A stretch of DNA of 46,037 nucleotides, from the IMG/VR virus record IMGVR_UViG_3300025127_008154, positions 1 to 46,037 of that record; one strand, 5' to 3'. A program made the position numbers and the translations under genes. The number at the start of each line of letters is the position of its first letter. The stretch's first letter is position 1. Below, piece by piece: positions 36,193 to 44,075 of this stretch. The stretch is from a virus. The notes under the pieces were generated by a model. The model was not told the DNA's origin. It worked only from the letters and a program-made list of their open reading frames with translations, and did not search any database.

Positions 36193-36928
36193 TACTATAG
36201 TTTTCTTTACTAAATTTACTCATATGTAATAATTTTAACAAAAAAGGATCAAATTTACAAATATTGTTTTCCAATAATATATTTTTTGTATAATTCCACA
36301 TATTTTTATGAATATGTCTTTTTGATAAAAAAGCTTTTTCAGATTCTTCAAATTCAGTAATACCATACTTTTTTTCTATTCCAGCTTCTCCGCCCCAGTA
36401 TCCTTGTAAGACACCTGATAGGTAAAAACTAAAACCTGTTATATATAGCTCTTTAGGTTTAAAAGATAATAAGTCTAGTATTGCAGAAAATCCTGTAGTA
36501 GGTCTGCATTGAATTTTTTTACTAATTTGATTATAAAATTCATAATCAATCATTCTTAATTTTAAATTTGAATCTTTTATTATTTTTAAAGTATCTTCTT
36601 TTACTAAAGGGCTGAAATAATTTCCTGTTGAAATACCTTGCATATTTGAGTTAGGATGTGTACAAATCCATTCACAATTTAAACTTTTTAAATAAGATTT
36701 GTCTAAATATCCCCCGCATTTTACATCGTTAAGAAGACTATTGTATAGAATGTTAGTTTTTTCTCCTAAGAAATTTTTATAATTTGATATTAGTTTTGGT
36801 CCTATATTAGGCCTTACAACAATATCAAAACTATCAATTTTTTTACCGTGATCACTTTTTAATAAAGTCATATAGTCAGCTGGGCCTACTATTGCAACTT
36901 TTTTATTATGAATATATTTATCAAACAT
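36164..36928 (-). CDS. GT29 sialyltransferase-like protein
   Basis: A 254-residue protein with two blocks that recall the sialyl motifs of family GT29. Residues 10-40 (KKVAIVGPADYM, then GKKIDSFDIVVRPN) resemble motif L, and 142-168 (RPTTGFSAILDLLS, then ELYITGFSFY) resemble motif S. A conserved-looking His-rich stretch, SKRHIHKNMW, follows near 202. GT29 enzymes transfer sugars from CMP-sialic acid, and a CMP-sugar synthetase-like gene is three genes on. I start at ATG 36928, which lies after the upstream stop; an earlier ATG (36988) would add a hydrophobic 20-residue lead and overlap the upstream gene by 47 bases. The lead may be mistaken for a membrane anchor. Confidence 0.7.
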   Translation of the reverse strand: MFDKYIHNKKVAIVGPADYMTLLKSDHGKKIDSFDIVVRPNIGPKLISNYKNFLGEKTNILYNSLLNDVKCGGYLDKSYLKSLNCEWICTHPNSNMQGISTGNYFSPLVKEDTLKIIKDSNLKLRMIDYEFYNQISKKIQCRPTTGFSAILDLLSFKPKELYITGFSFYLSGVLQGYWGGEAGIEKKYGITEFEESEKAFLSKRHIHKNMWNYTKNILLENNICKFDPFLLKLLHMSKFSKENYSNVVKEFKID

Positions 36929-36941
36929 ATAGTTTATAACC

Positions 36942-37742
36942 TTAATATTGGTAATGATTATTTTTGCAAAAAATAAAAAGTTCTTCAAACGATTCTATGT
37001 CGTACATACCCCTGTGTATTCCTTTGACTTGACCAGGTTTGTCATTTTTTGAAGCATGCATATGATATATCCTCGGTTCCAGATGACCTTCGCCTAAGTC
37101 AGCTTTTACATGAGGCATTTTAACTTTTTCTCTGTTATCTTTTCCTCTAACATTATATTCTATTGGTAAAATATAAATACTTGCATCTGTTTGCCAAAGA
37201 GCTATTCTTAATGATATCTGGTCCCAGCCATTTGTTTTTGAAAAGTTTTCATAAAATTTTTCTTTCCACAGATTGAAAAATTGATCTGTATTTTTATTTC
37301 TTTTAAAAGCAAAAACTCCTCCATTTACTTCTGAAAATCCATACGGTATTTCACTGTATTCGGGAATAATTTTAGAATATTTTTCTCTTTTTCTGGCAAA
37401 ATCATGTATAGCGGCAATATCATATTTGTCTAATACTTTAAACATGTCTGATATATCTCTTGCAATGCACGTGTCTGAGTCTAAGTATATTGTTCTTTCA
37501 AAAGGCGACTCAGACACGTAATCAACTTTAGATCTAATGTGATTTATTTTTACTAGTCTAATATAATCAACAAAAGGACTGTCAAATTTAACGTCTGTTA
37601 AAAAAGCAACTGGTATTCCTGGGGAAAACTTTTTAACACTTTCTGCTGAATACAGAGCTTCTTTAAGAAAATCTTTCCCAAAAGCAATGTAAATTATACC
37701 ACTTTTGGAAAACTTTATAGATTTGTCTATAATTTTTGTCAT
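36942..37742 (-). CDS. GT8-like glycosyltransferase
   Basis: A 266-residue GT-A enzyme. The metal-binding motif YLDSDTCIARDI at 86-97 (Asp88, Asp90) is preceded by a strand-rich nucleotide fold that starts GIIYIAFGKDFLKEA. EVNGGVFAFKRN near 138-149 and GWDQISLRIAL near 175 are further marks of GT8 and related families. A late His-containing YHMHASKND fits the metal or donor site. No membrane part. It precedes the GT29-like gene by 13 bases and probably extends the same glycan. Donor sugar unknown; GT8 members use UDP-hexoses as a rule. Confidence 0.8.
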   Translation of the reverse strand: MTKIIDKSIKFSKSGIIYIAFGKDFLKEALYSAESVKKFSPGIPVAFLTDVKFDSPFVDYIRLVKINHIRSKVDYVSESPFERTIYLDSDTCIARDISDMFKVLDKYDIAAIHDFARKREKYSKIIPEYSEIPYGFSEVNGGVFAFKRNKNTDQFFNLWKEKFYENFSKTNGWDQISLRIALWQTDASIYILPIEYNVRGKDNREKVKMPHVKADLGEGHLEPRIYHMHASKNDKPGQVKGIHRGMYDIESFEELFIFCKNNHYQY

Positions 37743-37750
37743 ACTATACC

Positions 37751-39103
37751 TTAAGTTAAATTAGCTGTTGCTCTAAAACCTACTTTATATTTAGTTCCTT
37801 CTAAAAAAGGATAATTGTTATTTGTAAGATAATGATAAAGAGGAGACTTATAATTTTTATTTTTTAGTTTACTATTTATATTTAAAAATTCTTGTACTAA
37901 TTTTCTATCTAGAAAAGGATACCTCACTTCAATACCATAACTTCCGCCTACAGACTCATCTTTATAAGCAAAGTCTATCATTCTATAACCGTTGAAATTT
38001 TTCCAAGGAAAATACTTTGTCATGTCATTTCCATAATACCCAGCAATATCACAGTGTTCAAATCCTGGTATTGGTCTTCCTTGAAATCCATAGTCACTAT
38101 ACACTTCGTCTGAGCCGTGCCCAGACATGTAGATTTTATATCCATTTTTTTTAGCATGAGAGCATATAAAAGATGTTCCTACCGCTCCTTTATCATTTTG
38201 AACAATATATCTTTTATTATTCATTACATATTCAGATTCATAAAACTCAGAGTTTTCAAGTATATATTTTTTATGTCCGACAAAGTCATCTTTTGACATA
38301 AAAAATAAGTTTGCTTTATCTTTATCTAGCAAACTATGTCTTTTTTTTAATAAGTTTAAATCTTCATCAGCACGAACACTATAAGTTGTAAAGTTAGCTT
38401 TATTTTTTTGTAAGCTTGAAACTATACAACCACTATCATATCCGCTGCTTAAACCTACAAATGTTTTTTCACAAGTATTTTTTATTCTTTTTTTAATTGA
38501 CTCATCAAATAGTAAACACCAATTATCAAAACTATTAATATTTTGATTTAAATTAAAGTTATATATTACGTCTTCTTTTATGTTAAAAGAATTTAGATCT
38601 ATTTCGTAAATAGTATTAGGTTTAATTTTAAATGTATTTTTTCTATTAAAACCTAATCTTAGATTTGATGATAAATAGGAAGAAACAGCAAATTTCTTAC
38701 CTTGTAAAGAGATCCAGCAAGGTTTTGTAGCAAAAGTATCAGATGCAACTAGTAGAGAATTATTTTTTTTATCATGTGAAACTATAGCAAATTCACCATC
38801 TAATTCTTTCCAAAGTCTATTCTGAAAAATATTATTTAAGCAGTATCCGTCTGACTTACTTGTACTATCAAAGTCTTTATAATTGTATATTTGACCATTG
38901 AAAACGGAAATTTGTTTTTCTGATATGAATGGTTGTTTTGTTTTTTCACCAGTAATATGTAATAAATTATGAATCCACGTAATATTTGATTCTTTATCAA
39001 AATAGCTATTTGTTAAATCAGGTCCACGAGAAAGTGAAAATTTATTTATAAAATCTATTTTTATAAGACTTGGATCTATATTAGTAACAATAAAGCTACA
39101 CAT
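37751..39103 (-). CDS. Asparagine synthase-like glutamine amidotransferase
   Basis: A 450-residue protein of the AsnB family. The start is set at ATG 39103 because it gives MCSF, placing Cys2 as the N-terminal nucleophile after Met removal; an upstream GTG (39115) would bury it. The class II amidotransferase half has FNGQIYNYKDF at 69-79 and LDGEFAIVSHD at 101-111. The synthase half has the ATP loop LSSGYDSGC near 218-226 and SGHGSDEVYSDYG near 319-331. Such enzymes occur in polysaccharide and antibiotic loci, where they amidate carboxylic acids. Here a uronic or nonulosonic acid of the glycan is a possible target. True asparagine synthesis is less likely in this setting but not excluded. Confidence 0.85.
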   Translation of the reverse strand: MCSFIVTNIDPSLIKIDFINKFSLSRGPDLTNSYFDKESNITWIHNLLHITGEKTKQPFISEKQISVFNGQIYNYKDFDSTSKSDGYCLNNIFQNRLWKELDGEFAIVSHDKKNNSLLVASDTFATKPCWISLQGKKFAVSSYLSSNLRLGFNRKNTFKIKPNTIYEIDLNSFNIKEDVIYNFNLNQNINSFDNWCLLFDESIKKRIKNTCEKTFVGLSSGYDSGCIVSSLQKNKANFTTYSVRADEDLNLLKKRHSLLDKDKANLFFMSKDDFVGHKKYILENSEFYESEYVMNNKRYIVQNDKGAVGTSFICSHAKKNGYKIYMSGHGSDEVYSDYGFQGRPIPGFEHCDIAGYYGNDMTKYFPWKNFNGYRMIDFAYKDESVGGSYGIEVRYPFLDRKLVQEFLNINSKLKNKNYKSPLYHYLTNNNYPFLEGTKYKVGFRATANLT

Positions 39104-39104
39104 A

Positions 39105-39830
39105 TCAAATACCACATCTTACAATCATTGTTTTTTTACAATTTTCAATTGCGTCTGTGTCATTAACAATTTGTACATCTTTAACATTAAATCCAAAAAA
39201 GTTTAACATGTTTACAAATTCAATTTCGTTCCATTCTCTAACATGCTCTAACTTATTTGAATACATACAATCAAGCCCTCTTTTTAAGTCTCTTTCAGGC
39301 GTACTAAAAAATATATTTGTTGATTCATTGGAGATTTGTTTAATTACATTTAACATTATAGAAGGATTATATAAATGCTCGATAACATCAAAACAAAGTA
39401 TATTACTTAATTTTACATTTGAAAAAATATCTAATAAATCTTTTGAAGAAGTTTCTAGATCATGAACAATACATTTGACATTTTCTTTAATGTAACCTAA
39501 TTGACTTGCAATTGAAAATGACTCATTTTGATCAATACAATAATAGTCTTTTGTAAATCCATTAGAAAAATAAAATTTATTTTGCTTTGTTAAAGTTCCG
39601 CATCCTATTTCTAAAACTGGATCTATTGCACTTAAAATATATTCTTTCGAATATCTATAACAGTCTGCTTGATCCCATGCAGAATTTGTTATTCTTCCTA
39701 TATCCCAATAATTACTACTTCTATTAGATGTAATAGTATTATTTTTAGTTTGTGATTTATAACCTTTTTTTATAAAAAAGCTATTTACATCACCTTCAGA
39801 AACAACTTTTATATCAGAATCTTTTAACAT
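39105..39830 (-). CDS. SAM-dependent methyltransferase
   Basis: A 241-residue class I methyltransferase. VLEIGCGT at 72-79 is the SAM glycine loop, DYYCIDQN near 95-102 the acidic second strand, and NILCFDVIEHLYNP near 142-155 the post-motif II pattern seen in small-molecule and sugar methyltransferases. The first 45 residues are variable, with SNYWDIGRITNSAWDQA before the fold. It ends 1 base before the AsnB-like start, so the two are tightly coupled. Methylation of a sugar hydroxyl or carboxyl group of the glycan is inferred; a DNA methyltransferase is unlikely because no DPPY-type motif is seen. Confidence 0.8.
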   Translation of the reverse strand: MLKDSDIKVVSEGDVNSFFIKKGYKSQTKNNTITSNRSSNYWDIGRITNSAWDQADCYRYSKEYILSAIDPVLEIGCGTLTKQNKFYFSNGFTKDYYCIDQNESFSIASQLGYIKENVKCIVHDLETSSKDLLDIFSNVKLSNILCFDVIEHLYNPSIMLNVIKQISNESTNIFFSTPERDLKRGLDCMYSNKLEHVREWNEIEFVNMLNFFGFNVKDVQIVNDTDAIENCKKTMIVRCGI

Positions 39831-39839
39831 TGCACTTTC

Positions 39840-40718
39840 CTAAAAAACAAATCTTTTATTTTCTTTATAATGATCTAAAAGCCTTTTGCTTTGAATCATT
39901 TGTGGTCTTCCTAATCTTTTATAAGTTTGACACCTTTGCTCAAGTTTATTTAAAACTTCACCATGCCACTTAAAATGATGAACAATAAAACCATATTCCT
40001 TTTCTATCTTATTATAGACTTCTTTTGTAAAGTTTTTAGGATTATATTTAATTGTTTTTTCAGCAGACCAGTTTCCTAAAAAACTAACAGCAAATTTAGT
40101 CATATGTAAAGAATCTTTACCACCATGAATATAGTTTACCATTTTATGACAAGCTTTATGAATCTGACCGGAGCCATTATTAGCTCTCATATGACCTTTA
40201 TACATCATTAACTTTACACCTGTCAAACCAATTAAATTAGCAAAGTTAGCCTTGACAGGAAATTGATCAAAAATACTTAAATCAGTATTACTGCTTACTT
40301 TTTTAACTTTTCCATTATCAGATACTCTATCAATTAAAAATCCCTGAATGGCATTAACACCTGATTTATTCATTTGAAATGTTAAATTTTCTAAAGTATC
40401 AGGAAATTGAAAAAATTCATCTGCATCTGGGTGTATTACCCAATGATTTTCATTTGTTTTTTTTGATAGAAGCCGATGAACTCTTTCCCATTTTTCTTCG
40501 CTTTCATATTCTTGACACCAAATATCTCCTGGATTTATTTCATGTTTTTCTAATATTTTTAAACCTTTTTTTAAATTGTTAAAATCTTTAAAGACATTAA
40601 GCACTAATAAAAAGTTTTCTTTTTTAATTCCTAAAGATTTATAGTGAGATATAAATTGATCTAGTAATTCTAAGTCAAAATCTAAACTAAAACAAGAAGT
40701 CAAATAAATATTATTCAT
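39840..40718 (-). CDS. GT2/GT92-like glycosyltransferase
   Basis: A 292-residue GT-A-like enzyme. WVIHPDADEFFQFP at 93-106 gives the metal-binding DxD (Asp98, Asp100) plus Glu101, the usual arrangement in the GT2-4/GT92-type group. The start, NIYLTSCFSLDFDLELLDQF, followed by HYKSLGI and FLLVLNV, fits the same group, and HHFKWHGEV near 250 is the typical C-terminal acceptor-side motif. It overlaps the next gene upstream in map by 4 bases (ATGA). Donor unknown. Probably adds a hexose or pentose to the glycan. Confidence 0.8.
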   Translation of the reverse strand: MNNIYLTSCFSLDFDLELLDQFISHYKSLGIKKENFLLVLNVFKDFNNLKKGLKILEKHEINPGDIWCQEYESEEKWERVHRLLSKKTNENHWVIHPDADEFFQFPDTLENLTFQMNKSGVNAIQGFLIDRVSDNGKVKKVSSNTDLSIFDQFPVKANFANLIGLTGVKLMMYKGHMRANNGSGQIHKACHKMVNYIHGGKDSLHMTKFAVSFLGNWSAEKTIKYNPKNFTKEVYNKIEKEYGFIVHHFKWHGEVLNKLEQRCQTYKRLGRPQMIQSKRLLDHYKENKRFVF

Positions 40719-41362
40719 TTTAAACCTTTACATACAACAATTTTATTAGGATTTCCAGAAGCTGTTTTTCCTAAGTCTATAACCACGCTTTCTTCACTAG
40801 CATTTATCAGTGTAGATATATCATAAAAACAACCAAATCTATTATCAAAGTCATCAAATATCCAAATCGTATCTTTATGAGAAACTTTTAATAAATTTAA
40901 AAAGTCAGTAATTACTGAATAGTGATCATGCGCACCATCTATCCAAAACAGATCTATTAAGCTGTCTTGACTTTTTATTTTTTTATACATTTCTTTTGAA
41001 TCACCTTTTACGAAAAATAAATTAGAAAATTCATGAAATAAATTTTTTCTATCATCAATTATATCACATGTATAAACTTTACTTTCTTTAACACATTTTG
41101 CAAAAGATATACTTTGCAAACCTTGTGCAGTACCAACTTCTGCTATATTCTTACATTTAAAATAATTTGCTAATTCTACAAGTAGCGAAGGTCTTACTTT
41201 AAGGCCCTCAATTATTTCATGAGAATCTTTTTGACTTGACATATATAATTTAGCTTTATTTTTTTGAATTTCTAGACTTACTTCGTCAAATATTTCACTG
41301 ACTTGTTTAGAAATAATATTTTTAAAGTCAATATTTTCTAAAAAATTTTTAATATTACTCAT
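40715..41362 (-). CDS. Class I methyltransferase (Methyltransf_24-like)
   Basis: A 215-residue protein with IAEVGTAQGLQSISFA at 73-88 as SAM loop, YTCDIIDD as the second acidic strand, and FWIDGAHDHYSVITDFLNLL near 139-158, the last being the mark of the Methyltransf_24 / cephalosporin-hydroxylase-like group common in capsule loci. IWIFDDFDN near 170 follows as a metal-type strand. The N-terminal 50 residues form a helical cap. The start overlaps the GT4 gene stop by 8 bases. O-methylation of a sugar is the likely job; a second methyltransferase in the cassette suggests more than one methylated position. Confidence 0.75.
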   Translation of the reverse strand: MSNIKNFLENIDFKNIISKQVSEIFDEVSLEIQKNKAKLYMSSQKDSHEIIEGLKVRPSLLVELANYFKCKNIAEVGTAQGLQSISFAKCVKESKVYTCDIIDDRKNLFHEFSNLFFVKGDSKEMYKKIKSQDSLIDLFWIDGAHDHYSVITDFLNLLKVSHKDTIWIFDDFDNRFGCFYDISTLINASEESVVIDLGKTASGNPNKIVVCKGLK

Positions 41363-42272
41363 TTATTAAATCTTTCATTATTTTAATATATTTTTTAGCA
41401 CTATCTTCTATAGAAAGACATGTATTATTATAGCTGCTGGAATATATTTCAAAAGATAACGGAGGCGGCTCGTATAACTTAAAAGGCTTGAAGTCCCAAA
41501 TCATATCTTTTAATACTATATCTTCACTATTACAAATTTCTTTTGTGCCTCCTGAAGATGATACTATTGCTATGCAATTACAAGATTTTGCATCAACAAC
41601 AACATTAGGACAAGAATCTAAAAGCGCAAGATGTATAAAATATTTTGATTTTTTCATACAAGATATTAATTGTGGCCAATTTAATTCACCAAGATAAAAA
41701 ATATTTTCATCTTTCATTAAATCCAAATATTTTTTAGAAACATGATTTAAAAAGTTTTTACCACAAATTAAAAGGCAATCATTCTTTTTTTTATGTTCTA
41801 AATAGTATCTTATGTTTTCACTAAGCCTTTTATGAGGCCGCCATTGTGAAGCACACATCCAGACGTTTTCAAACCTATTTACAATTTCATTTTCTAAAGG
41901 AGGAATAACTTCAATTTCTTGTAAGTTTGTTCCATTAATAACAACATTTACGTTTTCTTTTTTACCAAAATATTTTTCAATAAGCTCTTTGTTGTAATTA
42001 CTTTGAACTACAACAGCTTGAGAACTTAAATAAGACAACCTTATTTGTTCATTTAAAGATTTCCAGTCTTGATCTGTATTGAAATATAAATTATCAAGTC
42101 TAAGCACACACGGGTTAAATTCGTTTACTTTCTGAATAAAACTTAGTTGAATGCTAGGGTTTGAATTTACTATTTCATAACCTTGTCTATAAAATTCTTT
42201 TGCTAATTTTACGCCAAAACCATTTGGTCCGTTATTTGAATTAAAGTTTACATTATCAAACCTAATTTTCAA
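41355..42272 (-). CDS. GT4-like glycosyltransferase, short form
   Basis: A 305-residue GT-B protein. The start MKIRFDNVNFNSNNGPNGFG has the glycine-rich acceptor loop. WMCASQWRPHKRLSENIRY near 138-156 is the lysine/arginine donor-site segment, and LLDSCPNVVVDAKSCNCIAI near 217-236 stands for the usual EX7E region; the first Glu is replaced by Asp and the second by Asp as well, a change to note. It is shorter than most GT4 enzymes (350-400). No membrane segment. Overlaps the GT2 gene by 11 bases. Probably active, sugar unknown. Confidence 0.8.
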   Translation of the reverse strand: MKIRFDNVNFNSNNGPNGFGVKLAKEFYRQGYEIVNSNPSIQLSFIQKVNEFNPCVLRLDNLYFNTDQDWKSLNEQIRLSYLSSQAVVVQSNYNKELIEKYFGKKENVNVVINGTNLQEIEVIPPLENEIVNRFENVWMCASQWRPHKRLSENIRYYLEHKKKNDCLLICGKNFLNHVSKKYLDLMKDENIFYLGELNWPQLISCMKKSKYFIHLALLDSCPNVVVDAKSCNCIAIVSSSGGTKEICNSEDIVLKDMIWDFKPFKLYEPPPLSFEIYSSSYNNTCLSIEDSAKKYIKIMKDLINE

Positions 42273-42999
42273 GATAGCCTCTTTTTCTTAAGTTTATTGC
42301 AGAATCTTTTTGACGATAAGCTCTTTCAGTCTGATAGATACTTGGATCATCAGTTTTAATATTATAATGGTAAGCAGTTAAAGGAAAATGACCATATTTT
42401 CTACCTCGAAGATTTGTTTTATGTAAAAGAGGTAAAAATATTGCTTGATCACACGCAATCATAATATAATCACCTTCAGCGTCTCTAAAGTTTGAGTCTG
42501 GTATATCGTAAAATGCTGATCTTCTAAAAGTTTTCATATGACTTGATACCCATGGGTGCTTATAAACATCACAACCTAAAGGCATTCCGTTAGATATATT
42601 TTTAGGAGTATATCCCCATCTATGATTTGTCCACAAAACGTCTAAGTCTAAGTTTTCTGTATACACATTATTTAATAAATATAAAACATCATTATCAACT
42701 AACCAGTCGCCGGCGTCTATTCTACAAACTATTTCGTCATCTTCTATTTTTTTAAGAGAATCTAAAGTATTTTCTACTTCACCATATTTTCTTACGTTAT
42801 TTATTAAAGTAATTTTATGAGAAATTTCTCTATGGCTATCAATAAATTTTTTTATAGAATTAAGAGTATTATCTGTTGACATATCATTTCTAATAATAAT
42901 ACGCCACTTTTCATATGACTGCGAGTATATAGTTTTTAGTGTTTTAATAATTCCTGTTTCTTCATTAAAACAAGTTATTAAAAATACAAATTTATTCAT
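42262..42999 (-). CDS. GT2-family glycosyltransferase
   Basis: A 245-residue GT-A enzyme of family GT2. FLITCFNEETGIIKTLKTIY at 6-25 is the nucleotide-binding start. IIIRNDMSTDNT at 34-45 gives the first Asp, and CRIDAGDW at 92-99 the DxxD-like metal site (Asp95, Asp98). DAEGDYIMIACDQAIFLPLL near 173-192 lies in the acceptor half and contains the catalytic-type Asp. No membrane segment, so it is not a processive synthase or a dolichol-phosphate type. It follows the next GT2 gene after 18 bases. Confidence 0.85.
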   Translation of the reverse strand: MNKFVFLITCFNEETGIIKTLKTIYSQSYEKWRIIIRNDMSTDNTLNSIKKFIDSHREISHKITLINNVRKYGEVENTLDSLKKIEDDEIVCRIDAGDWLVDNDVLYLLNNVYTENLDLDVLWTNHRWGYTPKNISNGMPLGCDVYKHPWVSSHMKTFRRSAFYDIPDSNFRDAEGDYIMIACDQAIFLPLLHKTNLRGRKYGHFPLTAYHYNIKTDDPSIYQTERAYRQKDSAINLRKRGYLEN

Positions 43000-43017
43000 T
43001 AAATATTTACCTAATAT

Positions 43018-44034
43018 TTATACTTCTTTATTAGAATTCCAGTTATTCATAATTGCTGGATGTGACCACTGTTTTTGAATCCATGTAGTTTTATTAGACC
43101 AGTCAACAGGCCTATGGAAAATCCAACCTCCTAACTCTTTTTCATATAAATTAGCTAATTCTACCATGTCTGCTTCAGTAACTTCTGACCAAGGCTTATC
43201 GAACATAATATTATTTTCTGAAGTGTCGTCAGAGTTTTCTCCAAATAATTCGTTCCAATGCTTTCCCCAAAGAAGTTTATAGTCATTAATCTTTCTTTTA
43301 ATAGAATACCATGAATAATGATGAAGTGTTGGCATGTTTTCAATAATAGAGTTAATAATTAGTTGATACTTTTCACAATTATTATTTAACAAAGCATCTC
43401 TTCTTGCCATTTCAATCTCATTTGTCATAAATGTTGCAATAGAAAGTTGCTCAAATGTATCTTTATGAATATAATCATCAGCATCAGACCCGCCTGAAGA
43501 TATTAGCTTTCCTGATTCGTCATATTTTCTTAGTTCTTTTCTAACACCATGAGTAATATGTGGTTTATTTCTACTAAGACGCCATTTCCAAGGATTAATA
43601 TCTACTCTAACTTTACCTTTAGGTCCCCAATATTCAACAATTGGAAGACAAACTATATCAATATCTTCAGGTAAAGATTGGTCTAAACTGTTTACCATTT
43701 CTTTAATTTTATCATAATCTTTTTCATGAACAATTTCATCAATATCCATTTGCCAGCACCAGTCACCTGTGCAATAACTTCTAGCAACAGCTTTCGGAGA
43801 TTCTGTTAAAGTACTAACTCCTTTGCTATTAATTTCTCCTTTGTATAGTTTAATTCTAGAGTCTTCTTTAGACCATTCTTCTAATTTTTCATAAGTACCG
43901 TCGTTAGAGTATGCATCCACAACAACTACTTCATCTGAAAATCCTAGAAGAGAAGTAATACATTCTATGAAAGGAAAGTCTTGTGCTATACAATTATAAG
44001 TTTGTGTATAGCTAGAAATTGTTTTATTAGTCAT
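43018..44034 (-). CDS. GT2-like glycosyltransferase
   Basis: A 338-residue GT-A enzyme. VVVVDAYSNDGTYEKLEEW at 36-54 is the GT2 strand-loop-helix with its Asp, and WCWQMDIDEIVHEKDY at 92-107 the DxD site (Asp97, Asp99) with a following Glu. The region SPKAVARSYCTGDW links both, as usual for this group (SRARNxG...). After residue 150 come KWRLSRNKPHITHGVR and HHYSWYSIKRKINDYK, the acceptor half, which is longer than in the downstream GT2. No membrane segment. An AGG lies about nine bases ahead of the ATG in a 41-base gap. Confidence 0.85.
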   Translation of the reverse strand: MTNKTISSYTQTYNCIAQDFPFIECITSLLGFSDEVVVVDAYSNDGTYEKLEEWSKEDSRIKLYKGEINSKGVSTLTESPKAVARSYCTGDWCWQMDIDEIVHEKDYDKIKEMVNSLDQSLPEDIDIVCLPIVEYWGPKGKVRVDINPWKWRLSRNKPHITHGVRKELRKYDESGKLISSGGSDADDYIHKDTFEQLSIATFMTNEIEMARRDALLNNNCEKYQLIINSIIENMPTLHHYSWYSIKRKINDYKLLWGKHWNELFGENSDDTSENNIMFDKPWSEVTEADMVELANLYEKELGGWIFHRPVDWSNKTTWIQKQWSHPAIMNNWNSNKEV

Positions 44035-44075
44035 ATTAAGCCTATTCAGTTAATTATATTTTTTATTACTTGTTA

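Noticed and set aside
36164-36988. N-terminal membrane anchor on the GT29-like protein
   Set aside because: The hydrophobic lead exists only if translation starts at 36988, inside the upstream gene; the ATG at 36928 follows the upstream stop.
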